Source of the DNA: an uncultured Sphingomonadaceae bacterium
GTDB lineage: Bacteria; Pseudomonadota; Alphaproteobacteria; Sphingomonadales; Sphingomonadaceae
Direction: 5' to 3'
Assembly (NCBI GenBank): GCA_938050045.1
Contig: CALLJS010000017.1
Location: 124,001 to 188,000, forward strand
Length of the DNA: 64,000 nt
The notes beneath the pieces are model-generated. The model was not told the origin of the DNA and did not search any database. It worked only from the letters and a program-made list of their open reading frames with translations. This document shows, piece after piece, positions 1 through 10,852 of this stretch. Position 1 is the stretch's first letter, and each line of letters starts with the position of its first letter. A program made the position numbers and the translations under genes.

Positions 1-684
1 GCGGCCCCACTCGGCCTTGTCATTGTTAATATCCACGCCGATAATTTTATTCGCGCCAACCATTTTGGCCGCTTGCAGCACATTGAGCCCTATGCCGCCT
101 AGGCCAAATATAATCACATTATCGCCCGCTTGAACCTTCGCTGTATTGACCACCGCGCCGACGCCCGTGGTAACGCCGCAGCCGATATAGCAGCTTTTGT
201 CAAAGGGCGCATCGCTGCGGATTTTGGCGATTGCAATTTCGGGCAGGACGGTGAAGTTGGAAAAGGTTGAACAGCCCATATAATGATAGATGCTCTCGCC
301 CTTATAGGAAAAACGCGACGTACCATCGGGCATTACCCCTTGGCCTTGGGTGGTGCGAATGGCGGTGCAGAGATTGGTTTTACCCGATAGGCAGCTTTTG
401 CATTTGCGGCATTCGGGGGTGTAGAGCGGGATGACATGATCGCCCACCGCAACATCGCTGACGCCCGCGCCAATTTCGCGCACTATCCCTGCGCCTTCAT
501 GGCCGAGTATCGATGGGAATAGCCCTTCGCTGTCATTGCCATCCAGCGTATAAGCATCGGTATGACAGATGCCCGTGGCCATAATCTCAACCAGCACCTC
601 GCCCGCTTTTGGCCCTTCGAGGTCTAGTTCGACAATCTCAAGCGGTTGTTTGGCGGCAAAGGCGACGGCGGCACGGGTCTTCAT
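1..684 (-). CDS. S-(hydroxymethyl)glutathione dehydrogenase / class III alcohol dehydrogenase (N-terminal part, truncated by window edge)
   Basis: Reverse strand reads [49 protein letters not shown]...HEGAGIV...[16 protein letters not shown]...[14 protein letters not shown]; zinc class III ADH signatures. Confidence 0.9.
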   Translation of the reverse strand, partial: MKTRAAVAFAAKQPLEIVELDLEGPKAGEVLVEIMATGICHTDAYTLDGNDSEGLFPSILGHEGAGIVREIGAGVSDVAVGDHVIPLYTPECRKCKSCLSGKTNLCTAIRTTQGQGVMPDGTSRFSYKGESIYHYMGCSTFSNFTVLPEIAIAKIRSDAPFDKSCYIGCGVTTGVGAVVNTAKVQAGDNVIIFGLGGIGLNVLQAAKMVGANKIIGVDINNDKAEWGR

Positions 685-724
685 AATCCACGGGTCTTCA
701 TAATCCAAGGGTCTTCATAGTCAA
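674..724 (-). repeat. 17-bp tandem repeat x3 spanning the ADH start codon
   Basis: cgggtcttcataatcca (674-690), cgggtcttcataatcca (691-707), agggtcttcatagtcaa (708-724). Confidence 0.9.
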
Positions 725-902
725 TGTCTTTCTTAACAGATGAAAAGGCCATGATACATGAAAGAATCAAATTGAAAAACCATTATTATCGATGGGGGTG
801 ACGGGCTTTGGTATCGAAATTAACCAGAGCAGCGCAAGATGGACAAAGATGCGGTGATTATCCGATAATAGGATGGTTATTCAGCCGATACGCGCGACAA
901 AT

Positions 903-1790
903 TTAGCCAAGCAATTTTAATTTGCGCATGATACGCCATGCCGTAGCGGACATCATATTGGTTGCGGGAAAGGCTTTGGGCGGCGTTGGATTTAACCCAA
1001 ATTTGCGCAAAACAGCATTTAATGCATGGGTGTCGGCGGCGCTATAGCTCCATTCAGATCGCCATGTAATCGACAAAGATATGGACGGTACATCACCATT
1101 GCGGACAAAATGCGGGGCCATGACAGGCACATAGACCGCATCGCCTGGGCTTAGGCTTTGTAGGGTTCCATGCTCTAAAAAACTATCATCCCATGGCAAA
1201 TTGCGATGGCCGCCGCGATGATAATGTTCATGCGCTTCCCATTGGGCAAAGCGCGGGTCATCAGGCGGAAAGACGATCATATCTTTTTGGCCGCTTAATT
1301 GCAGCAAAATATTATGCTCTGGGTCAAAATGAAAAGGCGTCATGGATTTGGGGGAAGAGATGAAAATATAGCATTGCGGCCGCAATATTGTGCCTGTGCT
1401 TTGCGTTATGCTGGCCGATAGTTCGCCCAAGAGCTGGTGCAATAGATCATGATAGGCTGTAATTTGCTCAACATTTTTTAGCACAGCCCATGATTGGGAT
1501 TTATCAATCTGGCGGATAGTGTCGGCAATAGTGCGTTGATTATGCGGTACGTCTTGCGCGGCGATACCAATGGGTAAATCACCAAGATTATACTCAACCG
1601 ATGATGCAGGTAGCGTTGCCGATAATGTCGCTAAGGCATCCAAAGACAAAAGCGGATGATCGCTAAGTTGGTGCATCAAAAGATGCGTTTGATTGGGATA
1701 ATGATGCTCAAATTGTCGTTTATTTTCATCGGAAAAAACATCATCATAGTGAGATTTTTGGTATGGATCGGAAATGGTCATGCGCCTCAC
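903..1790 (-). CDS. cupin-like / JmjC-domain protein
   Basis: 295 aa ORF; YIFISSPKSMTPFHFDPEHNILLQLSGQKDMIVFPP and GDAVYVPVMAPHFVRNG resemble the cupin_8/JmjC metal-binding fold. Confidence 0.75.
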   Translation of the reverse strand: MRRMTISDPYQKSHYDDVFSDENKRQFEHHYPNQTHLLMHQLSDHPLLSLDALATLSATLPASSVEYNLGDLPIGIAAQDVPHNQRTIADTIRQIDKSQSWAVLKNVEQITAYHDLLHQLLGELSASITQSTGTILRPQCYIFISSPKSMTPFHFDPEHNILLQLSGQKDMIVFPPDDPRFAQWEAHEHYHRGGHRNLPWDDSFLEHGTLQSLSPGDAVYVPVMAPHFVRNGDVPSISLSITWRSEWSYSAADTHALNAVLRKFGLNPTPPKAFPATNMMSATAWRIMRKLKLLG

Positions 1791-3031
1791 TGATGCCTTT
1801 TTGAATGATTATGTCTTTTATCCATCTGCCGTTCTGCAAAACGGACTATCTTAAAATAGCCTCTGTTTATGGCCCCCGATAATGCAATGGAGACGCTGCC
1901 TATTGTGCGCCGCTCTGACCAAATCTTATCAATCATTGGGTGGTTTTCGTCGGCGCAGCTATCAATATAATGCAGCCCATATTTTTCGTACAACGATAAA
2001 TTTTCTACTTGTAACAACACGCCAGGCGAATAGCGCGCATAATCTTCATCAAAAGCAGTCTTAAATGAAAACCCTGTTTTATTATCGATTAAACTTATCA
2101 GCATGGCCAGCGGCTGGCCATTCAAGCGCATTGAGGAAAGATGTAATTGCTGCTTTGCGTGGAGAGCCCACATAGCATCCCAAAAAAAGGCTTTAGTGTC
2201 GGCATTGCTCTCTAAGGAGGAGCCATTTTCTCCTTTCCAGCCAGCATGTTCTAAAGTTAAAAAATCGCCCAACCATGTATCGACCTCGTCATCGGATTTT
2301 TCATGGGATAAGCTCTCATCAAATGTAATGTCGCCCAATTCATCCAATCTGTTGCGCAGCCGCTGTATTTCTTTGCGCTTTTTCTTGCGTATATTTTGGG
2401 CATAATATGCCTTGCTAGACTGGGTGGTTTGAAGCTTGGCCCGTTCGCTTTTTTGTACGATGTCAAAACGCTGATTGCGTTTATGGCTTATGGTTTGAAG
2501 AGCATCAAATATGCGGCCATCGAGCGATAATTTGTCGAGATACACAAAATTAAAATTGGGAATATCATCATTGCTATAGTCTAAAAATTCATTCCAAAAT
2601 ACTTCCTCATATCCTTGCCAGATTAGCGGATTACCCAAAAAATTATTGGGATGCTGTGTATTTTTATAATGCGGTATTGGCCATCGGCTATATTGGGTCA
2701 TTTTACTAAGCGGCATGAGCGCGATCAAAATGTCTTCATCATCTTTTGGTGCAGGATTATTGGTTTTGCGCCAAAGGGTAAAAAATTGCGTCGCGTCAAA
2801 AATAGATAAATTCTTGATAGCTGATATGCACAGAGCACTGCGGTAAAATATATTCATTGTATCGCAATTATCGGCTAATTGATCCCAATGGGCTATCAAT
2901 CTATCGGAACAAATTTCTGATGGAGCTAATATTTTAACGTTCAATTTTACCGCATCATGCCCGCAATCATGATCAAATGATTCGATGATATTTGCTTCAA
3001 TATCTCTTTGATTATCAGCAATCTTGTTCAT
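1787..3031 (-). CDS. GNAT/FemAB-like acyltransferase
   Basis: 414 aa ORF overlapping the next gene by 4 bp (ATGA); C-terminal LHLSSMRLNGQPLAMLISLIDNKTGFSFKTAFDEDYARYSPGVLL resembles Acetyltransf_6 (BioF2-like). Confidence 0.7.
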   Translation of the reverse strand: MNKIADNQRDIEANIIESFDHDCGHDAVKLNVKILAPSEICSDRLIAHWDQLADNCDTMNIFYRSALCISAIKNLSIFDATQFFTLWRKTNNPAPKDDEDILIALMPLSKMTQYSRWPIPHYKNTQHPNNFLGNPLIWQGYEEVFWNEFLDYSNDDIPNFNFVYLDKLSLDGRIFDALQTISHKRNQRFDIVQKSERAKLQTTQSSKAYYAQNIRKKKRKEIQRLRNRLDELGDITFDESLSHEKSDDEVDTWLGDFLTLEHAGWKGENGSSLESNADTKAFFWDAMWALHAKQQLHLSSMRLNGQPLAMLISLIDNKTGFSFKTAFDEDYARYSPGVLLQVENLSLYEKYGLHYIDSCADENHPMIDKIWSERRTIGSVSIALSGAINRGYFKIVRFAERQMDKRHNHSKRHQ

Positions 3032-3445
3032 GATACGCCTACATTTTTGTAAGATTGATTATGTACACCCAAAGTTTATGGCCTGATAATAGGCGGATAT
3101 GGCTAATAAATCTAGCACATAACATATAATAAGAAGTGATAAAAATCTCGTTAAGTTGGATGAAAAATATTAAGTTTCAAAACCTTCTTATGTTACAATC
3201 TATGTTGTATTTTAGCGTCACTTATGGAATTTAATTATGCAATTAATATGTGCAACCTATTTTGAACGGAAGATAATTTTTTCCATTATTAAATTATATC
3301 AATATCTTAAATCGGCATGACCTGATTTTTCACCTATTTGATAATATGGCGATGGGATTGACATTATTGTTAATTGAGTTACCAATTTACTCAAACATGA
3401 GCTGAAAAATTCAGACATGTAAGAGAATTAACGGGAGGGAATATT

Positions 3446-6028
3446 ATGAGAATTATGAAATCTGCGATGGTTGCCATGCTATGCAGCAGCGCGATTACTA
3501 TGCCAGCTTATGCACAGGATGCACAAGAAGGAGTCGAAGAAGATGATTCAGATGTCATCATCGTTACAGCGACGCGCCGCGCGCAAGATGTCCAAGACAT
3601 TCCGCTAGCGGTGACTGCGGTCAGCCCAGAGCAGCTCGAGCAACAAGGCGTTGTGAACGTCCAAAATATTACGCAGGTTTCACCAAGCTTCTCTACTTCG
3701 AATGCGCAAATCGCATCGGGTTCGGTTGTGCTTCGTATTCGCGGTGTTGGCACGACTTCGAACAATATTGGCTTTGAGAGTGCGGTTGGTATTTTCATCG
3801 ATGGTGCTTATCAGTCGCGCCCAGGGATTGCTTTGTCAGAATTTGTCGATGTTGAACGTGTAGAAGTTTTGCGCGGTCCGCAAGGCACATTGTTCGGGCG
3901 CAATACCTCTGCGGGTGCGCTAAACATCACCAATGTGCGCCCAGATTTGAACGAATATGGCGGATTTGTGAATGCGACCTATGGCAATTATGACACTTTC
4001 AGCCTGCAAGGTGCTATCAACGCCCCGCTAGTGGAAGACACATTGGCGTTGCGTTTGACAGGGGCTTATCGCAAAGCCGATGGTACGGTTGATGTGGTCG
4101 ATCGTGATGGTAATTTTATTGGCGATTCCAATGATATTGACCAATATTTGGTGCGTGGTCAATTGGGCTTTGAATCGCCGAGCGGTATCAGAGGCCGTTT
4201 AATCGGTGATTATTCGAAAAGTACATCTAGCTGCTGCGTTGCGGTGGAAGTGCTGAGTGCTAGCGTTGAAAATGCGGGTTTCTTTAATCTTGTTGGATTG
4301 GGCCCAAGAGGCGGTCAAGCTGGCCCCAATGTACCATCCAATCCTTTTGATACAGCCGGCCTTAAAGATGCATTGAATGATCGCACAGCAACATCCAATT
4401 TTGTTCCTATTGTCGATGTCGATCAATGGGGTATTACGGGCGAGTTGGAAATTCCACTCGGTGATAGTGCCAATATATTCTATGTTGGTTCTTATCGTGA
4501 TTTTGAATCGCGTGAAACATATGACAGTGATTTTACAGGTTTGGATATTTTTGATATTGATTTGCTCAATACGCAAATTCAAACGCAAACGCATGAGCTT
4601 CGTATCCAAGGGGAGGCCCTTGATGATAGGTTAGATTGGTTGGTCGGTGTTTTCTATTCGAATGAAGATATTTTCTCGACCACTACAGCATCATTGGGCA
4701 ATGATTATGATGCGCTTGTAGGGGCATTATTTGGCGGTGCGGCTGGCCCTGCGCCATTGACATTATTCTCTGGTGGCATCAGCCCAGCGACTGTCTCTAA
4801 TACTAATCAATTTACCCAAGATAGCTCAAGCTTCTCTATCTTTACGCACAATACGTTCGCGCTGACCGAAGGATTAGATTTCACATTCGGTCTGCGTTAT
4901 TCGGATGAGAGTAAAGAAGGCAGCTTCTCGCAACCTGCGCTTAATAATACTCTGTGCTCAGCTATTTTGAGCAATTTAACGGGTAATCCACCAGCGGGTG
5001 CGCCGCCTGCGCCGCCATTGGGCACAGCTTTGGGTAATGGCTTATTTGGCCTAGGCTGTTTTGCCTTTACCGCTCCTGCTGATCTACCGACTTCTGGTGT
5101 CATACCAACACCCATTACATTTAATGGCACAGGGGATGATGAGTTTAACGACGATGAGCTGATCTGGACGTTGAAATTGGGTTATGAATTTCAAGCTGTT
5201 CCTGTCAATGTTTATGCCAGCTTTACGCATGGTTATAAATCGGGTGGTTTCAACTTGGATTCTACAGCGGCCATTGGCGGCGCAGATCCGCGTTTCGCAT
5301 CAGAAGAAGTCGATGCTTATGAGATTGGTCTGAAAGCTAAATTGCTCGATGATGTCGTCACCTTGAACATTGCAGGTTTTTATGAAGAGTTTACCGATTT
5401 CCAAGTCTTGGAATTTACCGGTGCTCAATTCCAAACCTTTAACGTGCCGCGCGCAGTGTCGCAGGGCGTTGAAATTGAATCTGTGATTAAACCCAGCGAT
5501 AATTTCACAATCAATGCTGCATTAACTTATACCGATGCAGAATATCCTGATAATTGTGCGGGTTCGCAAGCCAACGTACCCAATGTCGCAACATTATGCG
5601 GTAATTCGCTCACCAATGCTCCTGAATTTGTGGCTATTGCGGGGGCTACTTACAGCAAAGATTTCGGCTCTAATTTGAATTTCTTTTATAATGCGCAAAT
5701 GCGTATGGAGAGCGATCGCCGGACATCGACGCAAGCAACGGTTGTGCCTAATGCAGCCGCAATTGCAGCAGCAGGCGGTAATTTGCAAGCGGCTATCGCA
5801 GCCTCGCCATTGGTTCCATTTGATGTTCAAGACAGTACGGTGCAATTTAACATGCGCGCGGGTATTGGGGCGCAAGATCAAAAATGGGGTCTGGAATTCT
5901 TTGTGAACAATTTGACCGATATTAATACGCGCGGTGTTACTTTTAACACGGTGCTTCGCGGAACATCGCGTTCGGCATTTTTGCAAAATCCAAGAACATA
6001 TGGCGTTACATTGCGCAGCAAATTCTAA
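3446..6028 (+). CDS. TonB-dependent receptor
   Basis: 860 aa; signal peptide, TonB-box-like DVIIVTATRR, plug domain VEVLRGPQGTLFGRNTSAGALNI, C-terminal beta-barrel ending in F. Confidence 0.95.
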   Translation: MRIMKSAMVAMLCSSAITMPAYAQDAQEGVEEDDSDVIIVTATRRAQDVQDIPLAVTAVSPEQLEQQGVVNVQNITQVSPSFSTSNAQIASGSVVLRIRGVGTTSNNIGFESAVGIFIDGAYQSRPGIALSEFVDVERVEVLRGPQGTLFGRNTSAGALNITNVRPDLNEYGGFVNATYGNYDTFSLQGAINAPLVEDTLALRLTGAYRKADGTVDVVDRDGNFIGDSNDIDQYLVRGQLGFESPSGIRGRLIGDYSKSTSSCCVAVEVLSASVENAGFFNLVGLGPRGGQAGPNVPSNPFDTAGLKDALNDRTATSNFVPIVDVDQWGITGELEIPLGDSANIFYVGSYRDFESRETYDSDFTGLDIFDIDLLNTQIQTQTHELRIQGEALDDRLDWLVGVFYSNEDIFSTTTASLGNDYDALVGALFGGAAGPAPLTLFSGGISPATVSNTNQFTQDSSSFSIFTHNTFALTEGLDFTFGLRYSDESKEGSFSQPALNNTLCSAILSNLTGNPPAGAPPAPPLGTALGNGLFGLGCFAFTAPADLPTSGVIPTPITFNGTGDDEFNDDELIWTLKLGYEFQAVPVNVYASFTHGYKSGGFNLDSTAAIGGADPRFASEEVDAYEIGLKAKLLDDVVTLNIAGFYEEFTDFQVLEFTGAQFQTFNVPRAVSQGVEIESVIKPSDNFTINAALTYTDAEYPDNCAGSQANVPNVATLCGNSLTNAPEFVAIAGATYSKDFGSNLNFFYNAQMRMESDRRTSTQATVVPNAAAIAAAGGNLQAAIAASPLVPFDVQDSTVQFNMRAGIGAQDQKWGLEFFVNNLTDINTRGVTFNTVLRGTSRSAFLQNPRTYGVTLRSKF

Positions 6029-6052
6029 AACTAATAATATAATTTAATTGAG

Positions 6053-6083
6053 CGGGCTATTGGCAACAATAGTCCGTTTTTTT
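6053..6083 (+). terminator. intrinsic terminator after TonB receptor
   Basis: CGGGCTATTG-GCAA-CAATAGTCCG stem (one G.U) followed by TTTTTTT. Confidence 0.85.
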
Positions 6084-6201
6084 ATGCGTAATGGATTATG
6101 TAGCGGCAGCATGATTGTTTTTATATTCTGCTTTTATTTGTGATGAATATTGCGCATAGTGATGAAAGATTGTGAAATAAAATTTCAAAAGAGGGTTTTT
6201 T

Positions 6202-9099
6202 ATGATTAAAGCATTATTTTACAGCGGCGCGGCTGTTATGGCACTGACTGCCCCCCAAACTGCTGTCCTTAGCCAAGATATTGCCGCCGCTGAACCAGCA
6301 GAAAGCAGCATAGTTAAGCTTGATTATGAAAAATTCACGCTGGACAATGGCCTAGAGGTTATATTGCATGTTGATAAATCCGACCCAATAATAGCTATGA
6401 CGACCGTGGTGCATGTCGGCAGCAATAGAGAAAAGCCAGGGCGCACTGGTTTTGCGCATTTTTTTGAACATATGGCGTTTAACGATAGCGAAAATGTGCC
6501 GCGCGGATGGAACAGGAAAGCAATCCCTGAATGGGGTGGTTTGCGCAATGGCGGGACATGGCGCGATGGAACTATTTATTTCGAAGTCGTGCCCAAGGAT
6601 GCGTTCGATAAGCTTTTATGGATTGATAGCGATCGTCTGGGTTATATGATAAATACTGTCACCACCGCCGCTCTTGAGCGCGAAAAACAAGTGGTGAAAA
6701 ATGAGAAACGCCAGCGCGTTGATAATGCGCCTTATGGTTATACGGGCGAGGTTATCAGCAAGGCTCTTTATCCCGAAGGGCATCCTTATAATTGGTCAGT
6801 AATCGGGTCGCTGCCCGATTTACAAGCCGCGACATTGGGTGATTTGAAAGAATTTTATGGGCAATATTATGGCCCCAATAATGCGACTTTATCGATAACG
6901 GGTGATATTGATATTGCGCAGACCAAGGCAAAGGTTCAGCAATGGTTTGGTGAGATTGAGCGCGGTCAAAAAGTTGAAAAGCTCAAACCTCGGCCAGTAT
7001 CATTGGAGCAGAGCAAAATCCTCTATTTTGAAGATAATTTTGCCAAATTACCCGAATTACGCATGACCTTTCCAACCGTTGAGGCAGGGCATAAAGACGA
7101 AGTAGCCCTTGACTTATTGGCGCAAATAATTGCGGGAAGTAAAAATGCACCTTTATATAAGAAAATAGTCGATCGAGATAAATTAGCCCCGCGCGTTGCC
7201 AGCTTTAATAATAGTGGTGAAATAGCGGGTGAATTCACCTTTGTCGTGCGCGGCAAAGCCAATGTTGATTTGGACGATGTGAAAAATTCACTCCAATCGG
7301 CTTTGCGCGATTTTGAACAAAATGGCGTTGATCCAATTGATCTGAAACGCATTAAAGCCGAGCAAGAAACAATAGTTTATAATCGATTAGGCACTATATT
7401 GGGTAAAGGCCGAGCGTTGGCGCAAGGCAATGAATTTAGCAATGACCCTGCTGATAGTGTGAAAAGCATAGCGCGTATCAATGCGATTGGTGCCGATGAT
7501 ATTATGCGCGTTTATAATCAATATATCAAAAATAAACCATCGATTATCACAAGCTTTGTGCCCAAAGGACAAGCCGCTCTGGCGGTCAGCGATGCTGCGC
7601 TTGCGCATGTTTGGATAGAGCCAGTGAAAGCCGATGTAGCGAGCGAAGAAGTGAGCGCGGGCGCGGTTGCCAAATTTGATAAAACACCGAGTAAATTTGA
7701 TCGCAGCGAACCGCCATTTGGTGAACTGCCTCTCATCACAACTCCCGATATTTGGGAGCAAACTCTCGCTAATGATGTGCGGTTATTGGGCATCACTAAT
7801 GATGAAACACCCTTGATCAATTATGACATCACCATCGCTAGTAATAACCATGGTCAACGCGCCGAGAAACAGGGTATTGCCAATCTGTTAGGGCGCATCT
7901 TAAACGAAGGTACGGCGCGTAAAACACCAGCGCAATTAGAGCAAGCGATAGGGCTATTGGGCGCAGGAATTAGGGCTTCCTCTGGCGATGAAGATACGGT
8001 GATTAGCGTGACGACACCCAGCAAGAATTTTGAAGCTACCATAGATTTAGTGCATGAAATGCTCAGCAGCCCGCGCTTTGATTCTGCGAGTTTTGAGCGT
8101 CAAAAATCGGCGATGCTGACCCAAATTACGAGCAATAAAGGATCATCGGGGGCTATTTCGGCGCAAGTCTTTGATATATTAATTTATGGCAATAAAAGCC
8201 CGTTGGGACGCAGTGTGTTGGGTACGCAAGAGAGCGTGAGCGGATTAACCTTAGAGGATGTGAAATCGCGCCATGCACACTTACTCGACAGCAAGGCGCG
8301 CATTCATATCGCCGGGAATATAGGGCAAGATCAAGCCAAAGCCTTTGATAAGATTGCACAGCTTTTTTCTGCGCAGGATTCTCGCGCAATAGATTTGCCT
8401 ATAGAGCCGCACTTTCAATCGAAAATTTATTTCATTGATGTGCCTGGCAGCAAGCAAAGCATATTGCGTATCGGCAAATTGGTGCCATCAACCAGCGATG
8501 CTGATTTCAACAAGATTGATTATACCAATGAAAAATTGGGCGGCGGGATTAGCGGTAATTTATCGCAGGTGTTGCGCATTGAAAAAGGCTATACCTATGG
8601 TGCATTTTCGGGCGTGACGCGCGGTAATTCAAAACAAATATTCCGCGTTACAACTAGCGTCAGAGCCAATGCGACCAGAGCTTCGCTCGATATTATTCAT
8701 GATATGCTGGCCCATTATGGCCATCTATTTTCGGATGAAGATGCAGAAATTACCCGTCAAAAATTGCTAAAAGACAAGAGCCGTGCTTTTGAGAGTTTGG
8801 GGAATAAAAATTCTATATTGCGCACCATTAGCAAATTTGGAAAAGATAAAAATTATATTGAGAAAGAACAGCAAGAATTGCTCGCTATGACCACAGCCGA
8901 TTTTCAAAATATTGCGCAGCACTATCTCAAAGAAGATGAGATGATTTATTTGATTGTTGGTGATAAAGAAACGCAATTTTCAGAAGTCCAAGCCTTTGCT
9001 GATGAAACAGCAAAAGGTGAAGTGATATGGTTAGATATTGATGGCGCGCCAATATTCTCAATGCCTATTGATTCTAAGAAAAATGAGAGCAATAAATAA
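6202..9099 (+). CDS. M16 family metallopeptidase (two-domain, secreted)
   Basis: 965 aa; HXXEH-type HFFEHMAF motif, M16 architecture. Confidence 0.93.
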   Translation: MIKALFYSGAAVMALTAPQTAVLSQDIAAAEPAESSIVKLDYEKFTLDNGLEVILHVDKSDPIIAMTTVVHVGSNREKPGRTGFAHFFEHMAFNDSENVPRGWNRKAIPEWGGLRNGGTWRDGTIYFEVVPKDAFDKLLWIDSDRLGYMINTVTTAALEREKQVVKNEKRQRVDNAPYGYTGEVISKALYPEGHPYNWSVIGSLPDLQAATLGDLKEFYGQYYGPNNATLSITGDIDIAQTKAKVQQWFGEIERGQKVEKLKPRPVSLEQSKILYFEDNFAKLPELRMTFPTVEAGHKDEVALDLLAQIIAGSKNAPLYKKIVDRDKLAPRVASFNNSGEIAGEFTFVVRGKANVDLDDVKNSLQSALRDFEQNGVDPIDLKRIKAEQETIVYNRLGTILGKGRALAQGNEFSNDPADSVKSIARINAIGADDIMRVYNQYIKNKPSIITSFVPKGQAALAVSDAALAHVWIEPVKADVASEEVSAGAVAKFDKTPSKFDRSEPPFGELPLITTPDIWEQTLANDVRLLGITNDETPLINYDITIASNNHGQRAEKQGIANLLGRILNEGTARKTPAQLEQAIGLLGAGIRASSGDEDTVISVTTPSKNFEATIDLVHEMLSSPRFDSASFERQKSAMLTQITSNKGSSGAISAQVFDILIYGNKSPLGRSVLGTQESVSGLTLEDVKSRHAHLLDSKARIHIAGNIGQDQAKAFDKIAQLFSAQDSRAIDLPIEPHFQSKIYFIDVPGSKQSILRIGKLVPSTSDADFNKIDYTNEKLGGGISGNLSQVLRIEKGYTYGAFSGVTRGNSKQIFRVTTSVRANATRASLDIIHDMLAHYGHLFSDEDAEITRQKLLKDKSRAFESLGNKNSILRTISKFGKDKNYIEKEQQELLAMTTADFQNIAQHYLKEDEMIYLIVGDKETQFSEVQAFADETAKGEVIWLDIDGAPIFSMPIDSKKNESNK

Positions 9100-9210
9100 T
9101 GATAGGCGATAATTTTGTGCAGACCTATGCTGGCTTGCTGCCCATTTCAATCACAATAGTGTGCGCCGAGCCATGCGCGAGGCATTTATACTGAAATCTT
9201 AAGGACGGTT

Positions 9211-9780
9211 ATGAAAAGATTGGCGGTATATTGCGGCTCTCGCATGGGGGCAAAACCGCACTATGAACAATGCGCGCACGCGCTGGGTACGGCAATGGCA
9301 GAGCGCGATATTGATCTGGTTTATGGCGGCGGCAAGCTGGGACTTATGGGCGTGGTTGCGGATGCCGTTCTGTCCAATGGCGGGCAAGTCTTTGGCGTTA
9401 TTCCAGAGGCTCTGCGCGATTATGAAGTGGCGCATCAAGCTTTGAGCGAATTATATATTGTCAAAGATATGCACGAGCGCAAAGCCAAGATGACCGAATT
9501 AACCGATGCTTTTATTGCAATTCCAGGCGGTATCGGAACGCTTGATGAGCTATTCGAGGCATGGACTTGGCGGGCTTTGGCTTATCATCATAAGCCTTTT
9601 GCGCTGCTCGATGTTGATGGATATTGGCAGCATTTGAGCTTATTTTTAGATGGCGTTGCGCAGCAAAAATTTATGTCCGACGCACGCCGTGCATTGCTGA
9701 TTGAGACGGATGATATTAATGATGCATTGGATCAATTAACACGCGCTTGCGATGGTAAAAAATCACAGTTCATTTGGTGA
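9211..9780 (+). CDS. LOG family protein (TIGR00730-type Rossmann fold)
   Basis: 189 aa; YGGGKLGLMG, PGGIGTLDELFEAWTW motifs. Confidence 0.93.
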   Translation: MKRLAVYCGSRMGAKPHYEQCAHALGTAMAERDIDLVYGGGKLGLMGVVADAVLSNGGQVFGVIPEALRDYEVAHQALSELYIVKDMHERKAKMTELTDAFIAIPGGIGTLDELFEAWTWRALAYHHKPFALLDVDGYWQHLSLFLDGVAQQKFMSDARRALLIETDDINDALDQLTRACDGKKSQFIW

Positions 9781-9808
9781 ATTTAATAGGTCAATGAGAG
9801 AAGAATGT

Positions 9809-10735
9809 ATGGCAGAATTATCGTCTATATCGCTTGATTTGGATCAGAATAATCTGCCCATTTTGGCGCAAAAATTAGGGCAATCTTTTCACAATACGGG
9901 TTTTGCTCTTATCGACCATCATGGCATTGATGCAGACTTAATTGAGCGCGCCGAAGGCATATCGCGCCAATTTTTTGCGCTGCCAGAAGAGGTGAAACGC
10001 CGCTATCATCAGCACAATGGCGGCGCTCGCGGATATACGCCTTTTGGTATGGAAAAGGCCAAAGACGCTGATAAGGTGGATCTGAAGGAATTTTGGCATA
10101 TTGGCCGCGAATTACCAGCGGGGCATGCCTTTCAGCGCCTAATGCCAGCGAATATTTGGCCCAAAGAAGTGGATGAATTTCGCGCGATATGTCTGGAATT
10201 ATTCGCCGCCTTTGACCGTTGCGGATTAAGAATTTTGCGCGCTATCGCGCTATTTTTGAATATGGATATAGACTATTTTACCGATACGGTGCGCGATGGT
10301 AATTCTATTCTAAGATTGCTGCATTATCCGCCTGTGCCTGCCAATTCGCCGTCCGTTCGGGCGGCAGCGCACGAAGATATAAATTGCATCACCCTATTGT
10401 TGGGGGCGCAAGAGGCAGGGCTAGAATTGCTCGACCGCCATGGAGATTGGCAGGCAATCAAACCCACCGTTGGGCAATTGGTGGTCAATATTGGCGATAT
10501 GTTGCAACGATTGACCAATGATATACTGCCCTCGACAACGCATAGGGTTGTCAATCCAACGCCTGAGCGGGCATCGCATGCGCGCTATTCTATGCCTTAT
10601 TTTCTGCACTTTAGACCCGATTTTATGATCGAGACATTGGAGAATTGCAAAGCGGGTGGGATTAATCATTATCCCGATCCGATCCGCGCGCATGATTATT
10701 TGTTGCAGCGATTAAAAGAGATTAACCTGATATAA
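9809..10735 (+). CDS. isopenicillin N synthase-like 2OG-Fe(II) oxygenase
   Basis: ORF 9752-10735; start refined to ATG 9809 (gagagaag upstream). AAHEDINCITLLLGAQEAGLELLDRHGDW and HRV motif. Confidence 0.88.
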   Translation: MAELSSISLDLDQNNLPILAQKLGQSFHNTGFALIDHHGIDADLIERAEGISRQFFALPEEVKRRYHQHNGGARGYTPFGMEKAKDADKVDLKEFWHIGRELPAGHAFQRLMPANIWPKEVDEFRAICLELFAAFDRCGLRILRAIALFLNMDIDYFTDTVRDGNSILRLLHYPPVPANSPSVRAAAHEDINCITLLLGAQEAGLELLDRHGDWQAIKPTVGQLVVNIGDMLQRLTNDILPSTTHRVVNPTPERASHARYSMPYFLHFRPDFMIETLENCKAGGINHYPDPIRAHDYLLQRLKEINLI

Positions 10736-10852
10736 ATGCTGCGCAGCATTTGTGCAGCATATTGATGCTTGGCTTCATCATCATACTCTGTCACAATATA
10801 GCCCATATAGAGCGATTATAAAAATATTTTCAAAGCTTTATGGGAAGAAGAT

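Noticed and set aside
7387-7761. Long antisense ORFs inside known genes (e.g. 4199-4609, 7387-7761, 15983-16426, 29435-29836, 49304-49504)
   Set aside because: They lie opposite clearly coding genes with strong family motifs; interpreted as shadow ORFs.
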